Positions 45,801 through 57,270 of a stretch of 64,000 bases of DNA are shown one piece after another (position 1 is the stretch's first letter; every line of letters begins with the position of its first letter). Under the pieces are notes generated by a model. The model searched no databases. It was not told the origin of the DNA and saw only the letters and a list, made by a program, of their open reading frames with translations. This DNA is from Patiria miniata (Eukaryota; Echinodermata; Asteroidea; Valvatida; Asterinidae), in the NCBI RefSeq assembly GCF_015706575.1, contig NW_024037064.1, positions 5,765,427-5,829,426 of the forward strand. Reading direction: 5' to 3'. A program made the translations under genes and the position numbers.

Positions 45801-46103
45801 CGGTAATCCATGGCCCAACACTGTGTGGTTGTTCCTACAACCTCTAGTTGTAACTAAATTTAAATAAAACCTGTCCACTGTCATGGCGCACCTTGCAAAT
45901 GGTCTATATAGTTTTTCTCTTTTTTTAGAAATACAATTAGTACTATTTATTTTGATGATCAGCCATGCTGTTATATTTCAATTCCATCAGTTCTTTCATT
46001 CAACTAAAATGATTTGCAAAATAAAGACTGTAACTGGTTTCCAAAGTTGACAGTGGCTGGATTGGAGACTAATCTGTTTTACTTTTTTTCTTCATAATTT
46101 TAG

Positions 46104-46151
46104 AAGAGGCATCTTCACCAGCAGTGGAAGACATTCCCGCTACCCATCCCC
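46104..46151 (+). CDS. 48-base exon (EASSPAVEDIPATHP)
   Basis: Acceptor ataattttag, donor CCCC/gtgagt, phase 1 on both sides, making a short acidic Ser/Pro linker before the TPR module of gene B. It is supported only by splice signals and phase. Confidence 0.4.
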
Positions 46152-46689
46152 GTGAGTCAGCATATTTCTAAGTTTGATCGAGACAGAGGATTCAATAAGA
46201 ATCAGAATTTCTTTTTTGACAGCTTGTTGCCGAGCAACAGTGACGAGAAAAGTCGTATCTCTTTGTCTTTGCATTTTTAAGCAGATTAGTCAAGAAATTG
46301 ACTAGAGTGAGATTTGAACAGAAAACCTCTGAATCACCGTTCCAGTGCTCTGTTAACTGACCTATTTAGCCATATTTTACGTTCTTCTGATTTGTATGCC
46401 TCTTCACAGAGCATAATTCACTATTCTTACTTATTAGTACTCATCCAATATTATTTAATACATTAGGAAAGAAAGGAATAAAACCCCGTGTGTATTTCCA
46501 TGTCAAAATATCTGGTAAACTTCCCGACATTTTTATTGGATTTTTTACAAGTATTTTTTCCAGTATGATTACGATTGATCGAGCCGTTGGTTGTTGAATG
46601 GTACGGTTGGATTTGCTTTGGTCCAAAAGCCACCCCAAAACACACATTGTTTGCAATTAACCGTATTTTCAGATGAACTGTTGCAATAA

Positions 46690-46960
46690 CATCAGACTTT
46701 ACAGTCTTTTCAACCCTCTGATGCTCGCCCTTGGGCGTTTTCACCCCTACTCGTTTCACACTACAGTTTTCGCCAGGGGGAAAGTGTCTCGCCCTGGGGA
46801 TAAGATTTTTCAACCCTGTCCCGAGCAGGGGTGAGCTCGCCCCGGGGATGAGCGATCTCGGGGGTGGCTGGGGGATGGCACAGGGATGAAAATTTCAAGT
46901 GAGAAACGTGGCTTATTTTTACTACCATGTCGCCCGGGGCCACCCCCGAGATTTGGTCTA
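46690..46960. repeat. GC-rich inverted-repeat patch
   Basis: Repeated CGCCC(T)GGGGAT-A and GATCTCGGGGGTGGC versus GCCACCCCCGAGATT motifs. It is probably a MITE or composite; no ORF of note. Confidence 0.45.
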
Positions 46961-47189
46961 GTTAGAAAAAGTCTATTATTCCAATGCCAAACCCCTGTGT
47001 GTATAGTCTCGGCCCAAGACGTCAGTGATCAAGAGCGATAGTTGCATTGTTGTGTAGCGCCCTTGCATAGTTGATTTTGTACTTTCTCTCACTAATATCT
47101 TGGTCATTTTGTAGCAATGGGGCGTGGCCAGTTTATGTAAATAAGACTGTCTGTATAAATTTGATCAATCACAGTCATTTTTATAGCTC

Positions 47190-47395
47190 CATGCTTGATC
47201 ACCGCACGTATCTATAGCGCGAATGTCCACAACCGTCATGTGAGCCATGAAACCTTTTTTGCGATCGCTGATTGGTTCCCTATAAAGTGATGGTGATTGA
47301 TCACCGCACATACATGTATGCCAGGGCGTACGTTTACAACCATTGGGCGAGCCATTGAACCTTTTTTCCAGTCGCTGATTGTTTCCCTAGGAAAG
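47190..47395 (+). repeat. Tandem ~105-base duplication
   Basis: TGATCACCGCAC...GAGCCAT(T)GAA-CCTTTTTT-C-AT/GTCGCTGATTG occurs twice in a row. Non-coding. Confidence 0.65.
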
Positions 47396-47989
47396 CCTGG
47401 GGAAAAAACTAAAGAAAAAGTTAAAACCACTGAAACAAAATGGATAAGACATGAGTGCAACTTTAGGCCTGCCGGTCTAATTGTTGTGCCATTAAAGTGT
47501 ATGCATCATCCACTGTTGATCAATAGTGTCTTGGGCCAAGACTACTGTGTGTGCTGTTGTACAGTGTACTGATCGTTAATACAAACTCAGCCGAACTAGG
47601 CCAAAATGTTCGTTATGACATTACGTAAGTGTAATTATTAAAGTTACTCCACTTCACTGTATTCACTGTATTCACTGTACACAGACATGTAAATGCACAG
47701 TTGGGACGAAGGTTTTTGGTTTGCTTTAAGGGCAATTTCACCATTATGAAAGGTATATCAGTGACAAAGCCAATTGACCATTATACCTAAATAACAATTT
47801 AGAGAAATGATCCCAAACTCCGTCTTATCTCCTTGACCATGACCATGTAGAACATTTTAAAAATACATTGTCAGGTTTATTCACTGAGCCCTTAAAAGCT
47901 CTGTTTGAAATACTGACATTACATTCCATTGCCCATAACCAGCATTTGTATCAGCAGTATTTGTATTAATCCTAACTTCCTAGGCGTTT

Positions 47990-48330
47990 TTGCGAGGATG
48001 CACCCTCAGTCCGGGAAAATCCTCCAACTGCCTTGTAAAAATTGCATACAGCCTCAATCCTGCAAAATGCTCTGCTATTTATGTGATCCTTGGAGGGGTG
48101 ACCGGCACTGCCTCAATCCTGCAAAATCTTCCAGCAATCACTGTCAATTTGTTGAGGCAGAGCCAGAGGCATCCTGGAGCAGTGCGGAGGATTAGTACAT
48201 GTATAATGAAGGCCTAAATATGTATGGCTGAGCATAAACAACACAAGGTCCAGTCCAAGACCTTGACGCAGTGCATCCTGCAAAATCAGCCACACATTTT
48301 TGTCATAAAGCCTCAATTTTCTGCAAAATG
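47990..48330 (+). repeat. Dispersed CCTCAATCCTGCAAAAT motif cluster
   Basis: The motif (or slight variants) appears at about 48052, 48113, 48275 and 48310. Non-coding; origin unclear. Confidence 0.5.
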
Positions 48331-48868
48331 TTGCACACGGTGTTGTAATTTTGTTATTGTGTGTCTGGAAGCCAGAGTGAGGGAGCAATGGTCGTGTATC
48401 TCGGGGAATCTGAAAATGCATTTTAATTATCGCAATATGTAAGGGAGCAGACTAATGACCAGCCTGGCAGCTCATGCACAATGTCGATGTCGCTGTATGG
48501 TCTGACATTACCGTTTTCCCTGATGTTTGTCTTGACTATCCAAATTTCCAGAAGAATGCTCGTTTCGGTCGAGATTGTAAGTGGGTGCAGACTTCTCGAG
48601 CCTTATGGCCTTACTGAGGTCACCTCAAGCTCCACATAAACGATATTTTTGTGATTTTTAAGGGGATCGAAGTGTCATCTGCAACATATCATCCAACATT
48701 TGAAGAAAAAAAAAGTGGGGTAAAAAAAAAACACCTTCATCGCCGCACAACTTTTGGGGCAAACTCCATACCAGAAACCGGAGAATTTTTTTTTACCTTA
48801 GGGTTAATGGGGGATGACTGTAGTAAACTCTATCCTTTTATGTTACGTGCGATTAACTTTATTTTCAG

Positions 48869-49059
48869 ATAATGTCAAGAGGGCCCTGGAAGCAGACGCC
48901 AATGAGCGCAGAGAGAAGCGTAAAGCAGAGGCGACGGTACTGAAAGATCAGGGGAACCAAGCATTTCATCAGGGCGATTACACACAAGCTGTTGAGCTCT
49001 ACACGCTGGGCCTTGAGCGTCTGAAAGACTTTGTGGTGCTGTACACCAACAGGGCAAAG
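48869..49059 (+). CDS. TTC12-like TPR exon 1 (gene B)
   Basis: Acceptor ttattttcag in phase 1, donor GCAAAG/gtaaac in phase 0. The peptide NVKRALEADANERREKRKAEA leads into TPR 1 (LKDQGNQAFHQGDYTQAVELYT) and LYTNRAK. It is three codons shorter than the gene A copy, in the charged helix. The basic helix plus first TPR matches TTC12 better than other TPR co-chaperones. Both copies have few disabling changes, which implies both modules are or were selected. Confidence 0.77.
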
Positions 49060-49335
49060 GTAAACAAGTCAAGTCAAGTCTGTTACCAGCCAAGATGGCC
49101 CATCAGGCTGGCGTTTATCTCTGTATTCATGAAATGGCTGAGAATATTTCTATTCCCCCTGGATCAGTCCATTGTAGGTTGCTCCCCAATTAATACCCTT
49201 ACCCATTTACATGAGTACTCCTGGGTGGAGAGAGGCAAGTGGAGGTGAAGTGGCTTGCCCAAGGACACACCATATTTCTAGCAGCTGGATTTGGACCCTC
49301 TCATCATGAGACACATAACCCAACCCAGAGTTGAA

Positions 49336-49710
49336 ACGAGTCACTCATTTTTGTGACTCAAGTCAAGTCGAGTCATTTTAATGAAGTGACTCGAGTCGAG
49401 TCATTAGGTCAGTAAGGTTGAGTCGAGTCACAGTGTGTAGTCGAGTCGGGTCGAGCCGAGTGAAGTATTTAGCGTGAGTCAATTCGATATTTTTTGCAAA
49501 ATTTTGCTTACATTTTTGGGACTCGAGTCTTATTAGCCTTCCTCGAGTCGAGTCGAGTTTTTCTAATGAAGGACTCGAGTCGAGTTGAGTCATTTGCTCG
49601 CAGTGACTCAAGTCGAGTCGAGTCATTTGCTTTTACTTGAGTTGAGTCAAGTCACCAAAAATTGAGACTCAAGTCAGACTCGAGTCGAGTCATTGACTTG
49701 AATCATTAAA
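49336..49710. repeat. GAGTC-type satellite
   Basis: About 370 bases built of GAGTC/GACTC and CGAGT pentamers with interruptions. It is specific to block B and lies in the intron between the two TPR exons. Confidence 0.9.
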
Positions 49711-49759
49711 ACTCTACCCTAACCTCTATGACACACTCTCCCAAAGGTAGACAAATGAA

Positions 49760-49876
49760 CAATTGTTGACAGCTGTGATGTGGGATATGACACCATGCAG
49801 AGGGGGGCATAGCACCTGCAGGTAAAGCAGAGGGTGCTAAACATGACATATCCCACATCACAGCAGTCAACAATTG
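49760..49876. mobile_element. Small TIR element (32-base arms)
   Basis: CAATTGTTGACAGCTGTGAT and following bases (49760-49791) pair with 49845-49876 with two mismatches. The interior has a second weak pairing (AGCACC/GGTGCT). Confidence 0.75.
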
Positions 49877-50479
49877 TTTTGAAAGTCAAAAAGAGCAAGG
49901 TTTTTAACTCGCTCGTGCCAGATATGATATTGAAAAGCTGCAGTACTCTGTTGCGAGGCACATGCACCCTTTACGCCCACGTCATATAGGCATTGTGGTG
50001 TATATGAGATAATTTGTAACGTGCTGTACTTATATGCAACGTAGGGTTCATGAAGTAAACAGCCATTTTTGTAGACTGCACATGCAACCATTCTCAAGGG
50101 GGGGGGGGGTCCATAACCATTTTGGAGGAGTAGGGGGAGGGGCCAAGAGGGCTTGATTTTCTGAAAAGGGGAAAGGGATTAAGTATATAGTACTGTGCAC
50201 TATTTGCACATTGCTGATGGCTTTTGAGAGAGATACGCAACGTTTTAATTTATTTCCTGAAAAGTTTTCACATAAAGGGAATAAAAAGAAAGGAAAATAT
50301 ATCATTTTGGGAGGGGGGCCAATTACTCATCTTACATGTATGTTTTGGTAGTATTGCACATAAGGCAGACGATTAATCCCAGGCGACACACCTGTTATCC
50401 TGTTGAGACACACAACGCTTCGTTGATCACTATGTGGCAAATTTGAATCCCCTCTTTTCACTTATTCCCCCCCCCCCAG

Positions 50480-50672
50480 GCTTACAACAAATTGGAAAAG
50501 TTTACAGAGGCAATGGAGGACTGCCGGACTGCCTTGCAGTTGGAACCAAACAACGTCAAGGCATTGGTGCACCTTGGCAAGGCTCAGCAGGGCCTGGAGG
50601 ATTATGAGGCAGCTGTTACAACTTTCCAAGAAATCCTCAAGATTGACAAGAAACACGAGAACATGGTCGCAG
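50480..50672 (+). CDS. TTC12-like TPR exon 2 (gene B)
   Basis: Acceptor CCCCAG in phase 0, donor GCAG/gtgggt in phase 1, 193 bases as in gene A. TPR 2 and TPR 3 are intact (AYNKLEKFTEAMEDC; ALVHLGKAQQGLEDYEAAV) and end KKHENMVA. The next exon (51321) continues as TTC12 does after its third TPR. Confidence 0.78.
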
Positions 50673-51320
50673 GTGGGTCAGCAGTCTTCAGGCCAAATGC
50701 ACAATCATGTGATGCGATCATGCTAAAAAGAGTCATTTGTTGGCCCTTATCGAATTTTGTGGTTTTTTTTTTTACATTTCTGAATAGAGCTGTATTTCAG
50801 TTTATATTTGCTGAAAACCCCATGTGAATACGACCTTCCGTTCAGAAGTTATGGGACTTAGAACACAGGCAGATCAGAAAGAAGAGAACAGAGAAATCAA
50901 ACCGAGAAATCAACGATTCAAAATAGAAGTGTTTATTACACAGCAATAAACATGCTTTGTTTTCAGCTTATTGAACTTTATTAGCAAAAATGTCACATAT
51001 TAAATACTTTATCGTGAGATTGTCTTGGGGGAAAAAGTTGACTTGGAAGAAGACATTCCGATTTTACAAAAAAGTCAATTTTGAAATTTTCACCCCTACT
51101 GGCCTATTTTGGGCTGTATCTTAAAATCATAATTGCCAACAAACGACTCATTTAGTTTGATTGCATCACGCATTTGAATGTAAACGTGAATCTGAAGCTA
51201 ATTTGAAGTCATTCAGGACACGTATGCAAATGAGTTAAAATGTTTGCAGATCCACATTGCATTTATTTACTGATTATTTTGTGGATTTTTCATTTCCCAA
51301 CAATCTCACCCCTGCACTAG

Positions 51321-51440
51321 ACTACATTGTAGACGTGTATCTAGCTGAGTCCACACCCAAGTTGGATATGGAGGCTGAGAGGCTGTTCAGTGAGGGCGAC
51401 GTCAAGGCAACAGGCATTCATGAGATCGGACTCAAAGACG
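51321..51440 (+). CDS. Third TTC12-like exon, post-TPR helices (gene B only)
   Basis: The exon joins in phase 1 from ctgcactag to GACG/gtaaag. It encodes DYIVDVYLAESTPKLDMEAE and RLFSEGDVKATGI. In TTC12 the segment right after the TPRs (GYLNQVDLQEK...EKEAHELLDSGK) has the same layout, a hydrophobic start, an acidic helix and a G(D/K) end, so I read it as homologous. Its absence in block A means that copy has lost the capping helix or uses another. The following ARM part of TTC12 does not appear. Confidence 0.6.
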
Positions 51441-51600
51441 GTAAAGCAAAAACTCTGCCATAATTTAAGAAAAATACAAATGTAGGTATGTAAATTGAAT
51501 GTTTCTTATCCAAAAAAATGTCTGTTGTATAGCATTTCAAATAATCTTGAATTTTGGTTTTACTTATAGACCCTTTGTTGGTTGCGCCATGACAGTGGGC

Positions 51601-52274
51601 AGCAGCCGATTTCATAAAAAAAAAGTGCGCAGCTTGTGCCATGAGTAAGACTTACGCAACAAAGTTGTTAATAAGTTGCACAATAAACTTAGGATCGATT
51701 TCACAAATTTTGGCGCAGCTGCACAATGCTTTAAATAATTTAAGCATCTTGGACGAGGATAAAAGCAGCATTTACGACGGCTGTTTGTGTGTGAATTTTT
51801 TTGTTTGGGAAACAGTCATTGGATCACCTCAGCCCGCCATTTTGAAAATTATTTTGTCCCTCTTGTATCCATTGGCGGATCCAGGGGGGTGCTACGGGGG
51901 CGTGCGCCCCCCGTCAGTGACCAAATTTTTTTTTAAATAAGGCCATTTTTCACTCGAATGAGCCGTTGCGCCCCCCCGGCACGAACCTCTCTGGATCCGC
52001 CACTGGTATCAACCTTGATGAGTTGCGCAATAACGAGCTCTGTGACAGTCCTGATTTGCTGGTAAAATATGTCATTTCAGTTGCTATGCCACAACTTAGG
52101 CCGCCTAAAATGATGGTGCAACTTGCCTCATAATTTATTGTGCAACTTGCGGACTTACGCACTATGCAACTTTCGTGAAATGTGTCATAAGTGAAATGCG
52201 CAACTTACGCAATCAATTTTGGCTCAAGCAGAGTTGCGCCAAATGTTACGTAAGATTTTGTGAAATCGGCTGCT
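51601..52274. mobile_element. 674-base TIR element with nested MITE
   Basis: The ends AGCAGCCGATTTCA are perfect 14-base inverted repeats. The interior repeats TTGCGCAA-TTACGCA motifs. The right half also exists in block A (10380-10633), so it predates the duplication. A second element (51872-52004) is inserted in it. Confidence 0.7.
51872..52004. mobile_element. 133-base MITE, GGCGGATCCAG ends
   Basis: TTGGCGGATCCAGG and CTGGATCCGCCAC are inverted ends. Next to them G-rich and C-rich runs (GGGGGCGTGCGCCCCC) pair. Not present in block A. Confidence 0.75.
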
Positions 52275-52479
52275 GGTCTGTCTAAGTTTCTGCAAACTCC
52301 ATCGAGTACTCCTCGGTTGGAAAATGTGTACATGTACAAAACCGATGAGAGCTGTTGCGAAAAAGCTAAGGTACAAACTAAGGAAAAGGGAAGAGGAACA
52401 AAAGAAAATCCTCAATTTATACCATAAACAAACGTGCTAGTGCGTGTGTGTGTGTGCATGGTACGTTAGGTTAACTCTT

Positions 52480-52960
52480 GTTAAGCGCGATTACTTGAGA
52501 AATACTTTACTTAGGAACCTGACATTTGGTTTGTGGATTGTTCTGGATAGTCTTAACAGGCCTATTAATTTTGGGGCCGACTGGTCAAAGGGCAAGGTCA
52601 CTATTGCTAAAACAAAGAAATCTTGTCAACAAGTTAACTTGAGAAATACTTTACTTAAGGAACTTGAAATTTGGTTTGGAGGTTGTTCCTGGTAGTCTAA
52701 AGAAGCCTATTGCTTTTGGGGCTGACAGGTCAAAGGTCAAGGTCACTATTGCTTAATCAATAGAATAGAAATCTTGTCAACATGATAACTTGAGAATAAT
52801 TACGTAGGAGCTTTAACTTTGGTTTGTGGGTTGTCCGTTGTTCTTGATAGTCTTAAGAGGCCTGTTGCTTTTGGGGCTGACAGCTAGGTCAAGGTCACTA
52901 ATTGCTGTATTGTCAGCATGAATGCTTGAGAAATACTTAACTTAGGAACTTCAAATTTGG
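52480..52960 (+). repeat. ~145-base tandem repeats with AGGTCA direct repeats, array 3
   Basis: Three units equal to those at 10890 and 13126. AGGTCAAAGGTCAAGGTCA is perfect at 52727-52745 and imperfect near 52582 and 52885. Confidence 0.85.
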
Positions 52961-52999
52961 TTTGTGGGTTGCTCTTTAATACCGTAACCACAGTAATAG

Positions 53000-53281
53000 A
53001 CAGTCAGGCAGCTCTGACCCAACAACTACCAGATGATCAACAAAAAACTCAGTCAAGTTATGAACAGCCTTCCCAGCAGGAACCAATGCAACAAACACCG
53101 CCACAACTACTGCCAAGACCGGGTGAGACACAAACTAACCCTGGTCCAAGCACAGCTGCGACCCAACAAGTACTGGCTGATAGAGTGAGGGATGATCAAC
53201 AAACGACTCAGTCCGGCAGCAGACAGCCTTCCCAGCAGGAACCAACACAACAACCACCCCCGCAACTACAGCCAAGACCGG
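53000..53281 (+). CDS. Gln/Pro-rich linker exon (gene B)
   Basis: Paralogue of 11430-11711, with acceptor gtaatag, donor CCGG/gtgaga and phase 1 on both sides. It has two ~42-residue units (TQQLPDDQQKTQSS... and TQSGSRQPSQQEPTQQPPP). Substitutions against gene A mostly change Gln, Pro, Ser and Thr among themselves, with no frame break over 282 bases, as expected of a constrained but disordered linker. It lies between the TPR module and the RHIM-like exon. Confidence 0.55.
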
Positions 53282-53829
53282 GTGAGACACAAACATTTGT
53301 CTGTAAACCCTGCATGTTATGACTCCCCTGGCCCTGATATCGGTTCCCTGACAGCATCCTTCCCCTCCCTCCTTTGCATTGACGCTATTAGGCACAATAT
53401 ATAGCATAGCAGCGTCCCTAAGACATGTAAGACAAGGGAGACCCCACTGCAGACCAGCCCCCTGTCAGCCCAGGGGGAGGGGGGGGGGGGCTCTCGGGAT
53501 TGAATGGGACATTTCATTGAGATCTGTGAAGTTACAATGTGCATGGAGGCCTAATTACTCCTCTGTTTTACTGGTAGTTTGATTAAATTACACAAATTTT
53601 TAACTTGAACTCAATGTACATGTACATGTTCAAGCGGTTTGTTCTAAAACTAACAATTTAAACTTGAAACAAAACATTAGAAAGCATCCTTAAACAGTTT
53701 ACAAACTAAGTCTATACAATTATTCCTTTTCAAAAATAAATTGCATGAAAACAATTATACAGACAAAAATCCATGGTTATCAAGTGAAGAACAGAAGAAA
53801 CTTAAAAGACTTTTAAAATCAACAGTGTG

Positions 53830-54640
53830 TTTGAAACAACAGAGCATCTAAAATCCAAAAATTTCCGGTGCCCTCAAGCCGGCCCCGGACCCACGCCTTA
53901 AGACATTTGCCCTCCGCACTCACATTAGTCCTCGGGCAGAAGCCCCTATTCCCATCCTTTCAACAGTTTACAAACTATAAGCCTATCCAATTCCTTTTCA
54001 TAAATCAAATGCTCGAAAATAAATATGCAGACGAAAATATATGGTTATCAAGTGAAGAACAGAAGAAACTTAAAAGGCTATAAATACAAGAGTATGTGTT
54101 AACATGTTACATGTGTTACCGCAAACCAAAATGAAAATGAAAAAAATCCGAAGTATCTTAAAACATTTTACACTTAACCCAGGGCTATAGGGGAAAAGGG
54201 GGCCAGGAATTGCCTCAGATTTGCACCACAGAGAATCTTGAATCCAGAATTTCCCGGGGCCCTTTATTACCGGGCCCCTGACCCCACACCGTAAGGCATT
54301 TGTGCTCTGCGCTCTCATTAGTCCTCGGAGCAAATGCCTTAACGCATTGTTGCAACAGTTTACAAACTATGTCAATTGGATTCTTTTTCCAAAATACAGT
54401 GCAAGAAATATGAATACGAAAATACATGGTTTACAATTTTGAAGTACACAGTAACTTCTTAAAATCTTAAAAGCTTTTGCTCAAACAATTCAGGGGTAAA
54501 GGGGCCGGGAATGGCCTCAGATTGCACCACAGAGCATCTAGAATCCCAAATTTTCAGGAGCTTCACGCTCGTATTAGTTCTCGGAGCAAATTCTCCAAAG
54601 TTGTGCCCCCCCATCTAAAAAAATCCTGGATCCGCGCCTG
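53830..54640 (-). mobile_element. Rearranged relative of the 20453 element (inverted)
   Basis: Its right end CCTGGATCCGCGCCTG matches the TIR of the 20453 element. Three inverted copies of the internal unit (TTCC(G/C)GGGCCC... and GATT-GCACCACAGAG-ATCT) lie at about 53840, 54215 and 54500. The left TIR is not visible. It lies between the Gln/Pro exon and the RHIM-like exon. Confidence 0.65.
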
Positions 54641-55880
54641 ACGTCTGTGAAGGGCAAAAACACAATATTGATTTACATCACACCAATGCAAATTCCATCT
54701 TATAAATGATATTTTTAAAACCCCTAAATATGGTGTTTTTCACATACATGTACCTGAGAGCCAACAGTATGTCTTCACATGACATGTTCGTACTAAGGAT
54801 GTTTCCGATGAAATCTGGATCTGCAATTTATTTTCTGTAAACACGTCCAAGGACATAGTTACTTTTTCTAAACCGAAGATCTTTGTAATTTTGGACACGA
54901 GGAATATATACATGTACATGTATGTAAACAAAATTTCAGCTTCCTCCATCAGGTAAAACTAAAAATATGAAATAAACATTGTTGTAATTTTGTTCGCTAT
55001 GGCAGCAGAAGCAGGCATGCAACTTTTCCTCGGATCAGCTGATTTCCTCTTTTTTTACTTCCCATGTGTGCCATTGAAAATAGAAAAACACTGTAAAAAG
55101 TCTGGGAAAAATTTGAATTTCCTCTTTTTGGTGATTTCCCAGTTGCATGCCTGCAATGAACTATTTGGTCCAACCTGGGCTGGCAAGGGTGATTATAGGT
55201 TGCAGACCAGTAAATAAACTTCCATAGACCCCAATGGTAAATGCTCCCACTTCAGAAATTGGGGAAAAATACTCACAACTTTCCAAGGTGTTCGAGACAC
55301 ACATCAAATTAAAGTTTATTTCATCATCTTTCATTTTCTTTTCAATTTTTTTTTTTTTGGGGGGGAGGGTGTCAACTGATGACTTTTAGGAGAAATTTCC
55401 ATCCGAAGATGATCACCCCTGAAAATAGTCCTGACGCCCATCACCATTTTGAAAAACGATGCCTATCGGTACACTCCATTGCAATTTCATCCAAATTGAA
55501 CGGAACTGCAAGCTCCCAGTCCTGTGCACGGCTTCCAACCATATATATTTTACAAACCCTCAAGTTCATGGCCCACAGCATGCTCAAATACTGAAGATTT
55601 TGAGGGCATGCAAATTGTGATTTGGCCGGCGTAGGCAATTTCGGATCGATTTACTGGTCTGCAACCTTGAACAATGCAAATTGAAGAGACGAGGTACCAT
55701 GCATAAACTAAACTATGGCCCCTGAACATGAACACAAAAAAGTCTGGAAATATCGCCAAAAGAAAAGTCACAAATTCAGTGAAGCTACAAAAAGTGGAGA
55801 CAGGGTCCTCACACTATTTTTCCCAAATTATTTAATTGAATTGAATTGAAGGATATTTTAATTCTTGCTTTTGATTGTAG

Positions 55881-56006
55881 ATTACCCACAAAGACCTGGA
55901 GCCAGCATAGGAAGCATCGGCACGATCAGTGGTAGCCAGAACCCTATCGTTGTTGGTTCAGGGGGAGTTAATATCACTTATTACAACAAGCTGTTGGAGG
56001 GACCAG
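55881..56006 (+). CDS. RHIM-like (amyloid-type) motif exon before NACHT (gene B)
   Basis: A 126-base exon, acceptor gattgtag and donor CCAG/gtaaat, phase 1 at both ends. The 42 residues start DYPQRPGASIGSIG and contain SGSQNPIVVGSGGVNITYYN. The core I-V-V-G-x-x-x-x-N-I-x-Y, after a Ser/Asn-rich lead-in, resembles the RIP homotypic interaction motif (RIPK1 IQIGAYNYM, RIPK3 VQVGDNNYL), which stacks into functional amyloid in necroptosis. The second core position is Val rather than Gln and one or two residues are inserted, so this is RHIM-like, not a strict match. It occupies the place held by death domain exon 3 in gene A. Confidence 0.55.
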
Positions 56007-57270
56007 GTAAATTAATTTAATCTTGTTTTGATACAATAAAGTAGTTTGATATCTTAAATCAAGTGTTGACATATTTTTTGTGGGGAGGGGTTGGGCAGGG
56101 GGAGGGTGGTATACTGTTTTTAGCATATTTGTTGAACAGAGTTCCATGACTTATTTAGCTGTTTTTGTAGTTCTTGTTTTTGTAGTTCTGGTGTTGAGAA
56201 AGACACTGAGGACTAAACAGCGGGTCCACACCCTTAAGATGAAACTTCTTGTACATGAGACTTGAAAGTGACCTTGATTCCTTGAAACACTGCACAGTAC
56301 AGTATTAATGCTCTTTTGCTGTTTGATTTACCGCCAGCAACAGTTCGTCCTTTCATCACCCCTTTTGTGGCGTGATCAATTTATCAAAGTTTCTGCATTG
56401 ACTTCATCATAGAGTGAATAGAGACTGGCTATTGCACACAATGTCAACCTTGTGCAGCTGCGTTTATCAATACATGCATTTTGATCTCAGGGATGTCAAA
56501 TTAAAGGGCCCATGTAATGTGATTTTTGTTTCAATGCAATCCTTGGAAATGCACCTTTGTGTCCAATTTAACCTCATTTTCTTTTTTGCTTTTTTTCAAG
56601 GGTATTTTGGTGCTTTTTGTGTGTTTATGCTAATCCAAATTTCCATATTGATGAGCAAAACTGTGATGTCATTCTGGTCAGAAACCTCAATGTTACAGTT
56701 ATTTCAGCACAACAAGTTGCTAAAATTTTTGATATTTTGCGGTAGTAAACTTTCTTTTCTTTGGCTAGTCGTGTCAGTAAACCTTTCTTACAAATGTTTT
56801 CAATGACCAAATAATGGGTGCTTGATTGAACAGAAAACCCCTAAACTGAACAGTGTCTTTCTGAAATGACATCACAGCAACAGCACGCTCAGTTGCTTGG
56901 AAAAGCATGGAAAATTTTAAGTGTTTAAAGCAGTGCACTTTTCAATCAAATTTATCAAAAAGGGATGTCAAATAGTTTTTATACATTAAAGTTGCACAAA
57001 TTGTGTGCCTAAGAAATAAGAAATCATACATTTAAGGTCCAAAAATTTCTCAGTGTACATTTTACTGCATGTAATTGGAAACATCAATCAATTGAATATG
57101 TTACGAAATATAGGTAAAAAAAATAAACCTTTTTACAGAAGAAAAATAATAGGTCGAAAACTGGGCATGCAGATTGTTCAGTTTTGATGAATTGCAGCTT
57201 GAAAGAATTGTTATGAATCATGTTCATGTAATAAATAGTTTATTCATACTAATTTTATGATTTCTTTTAG

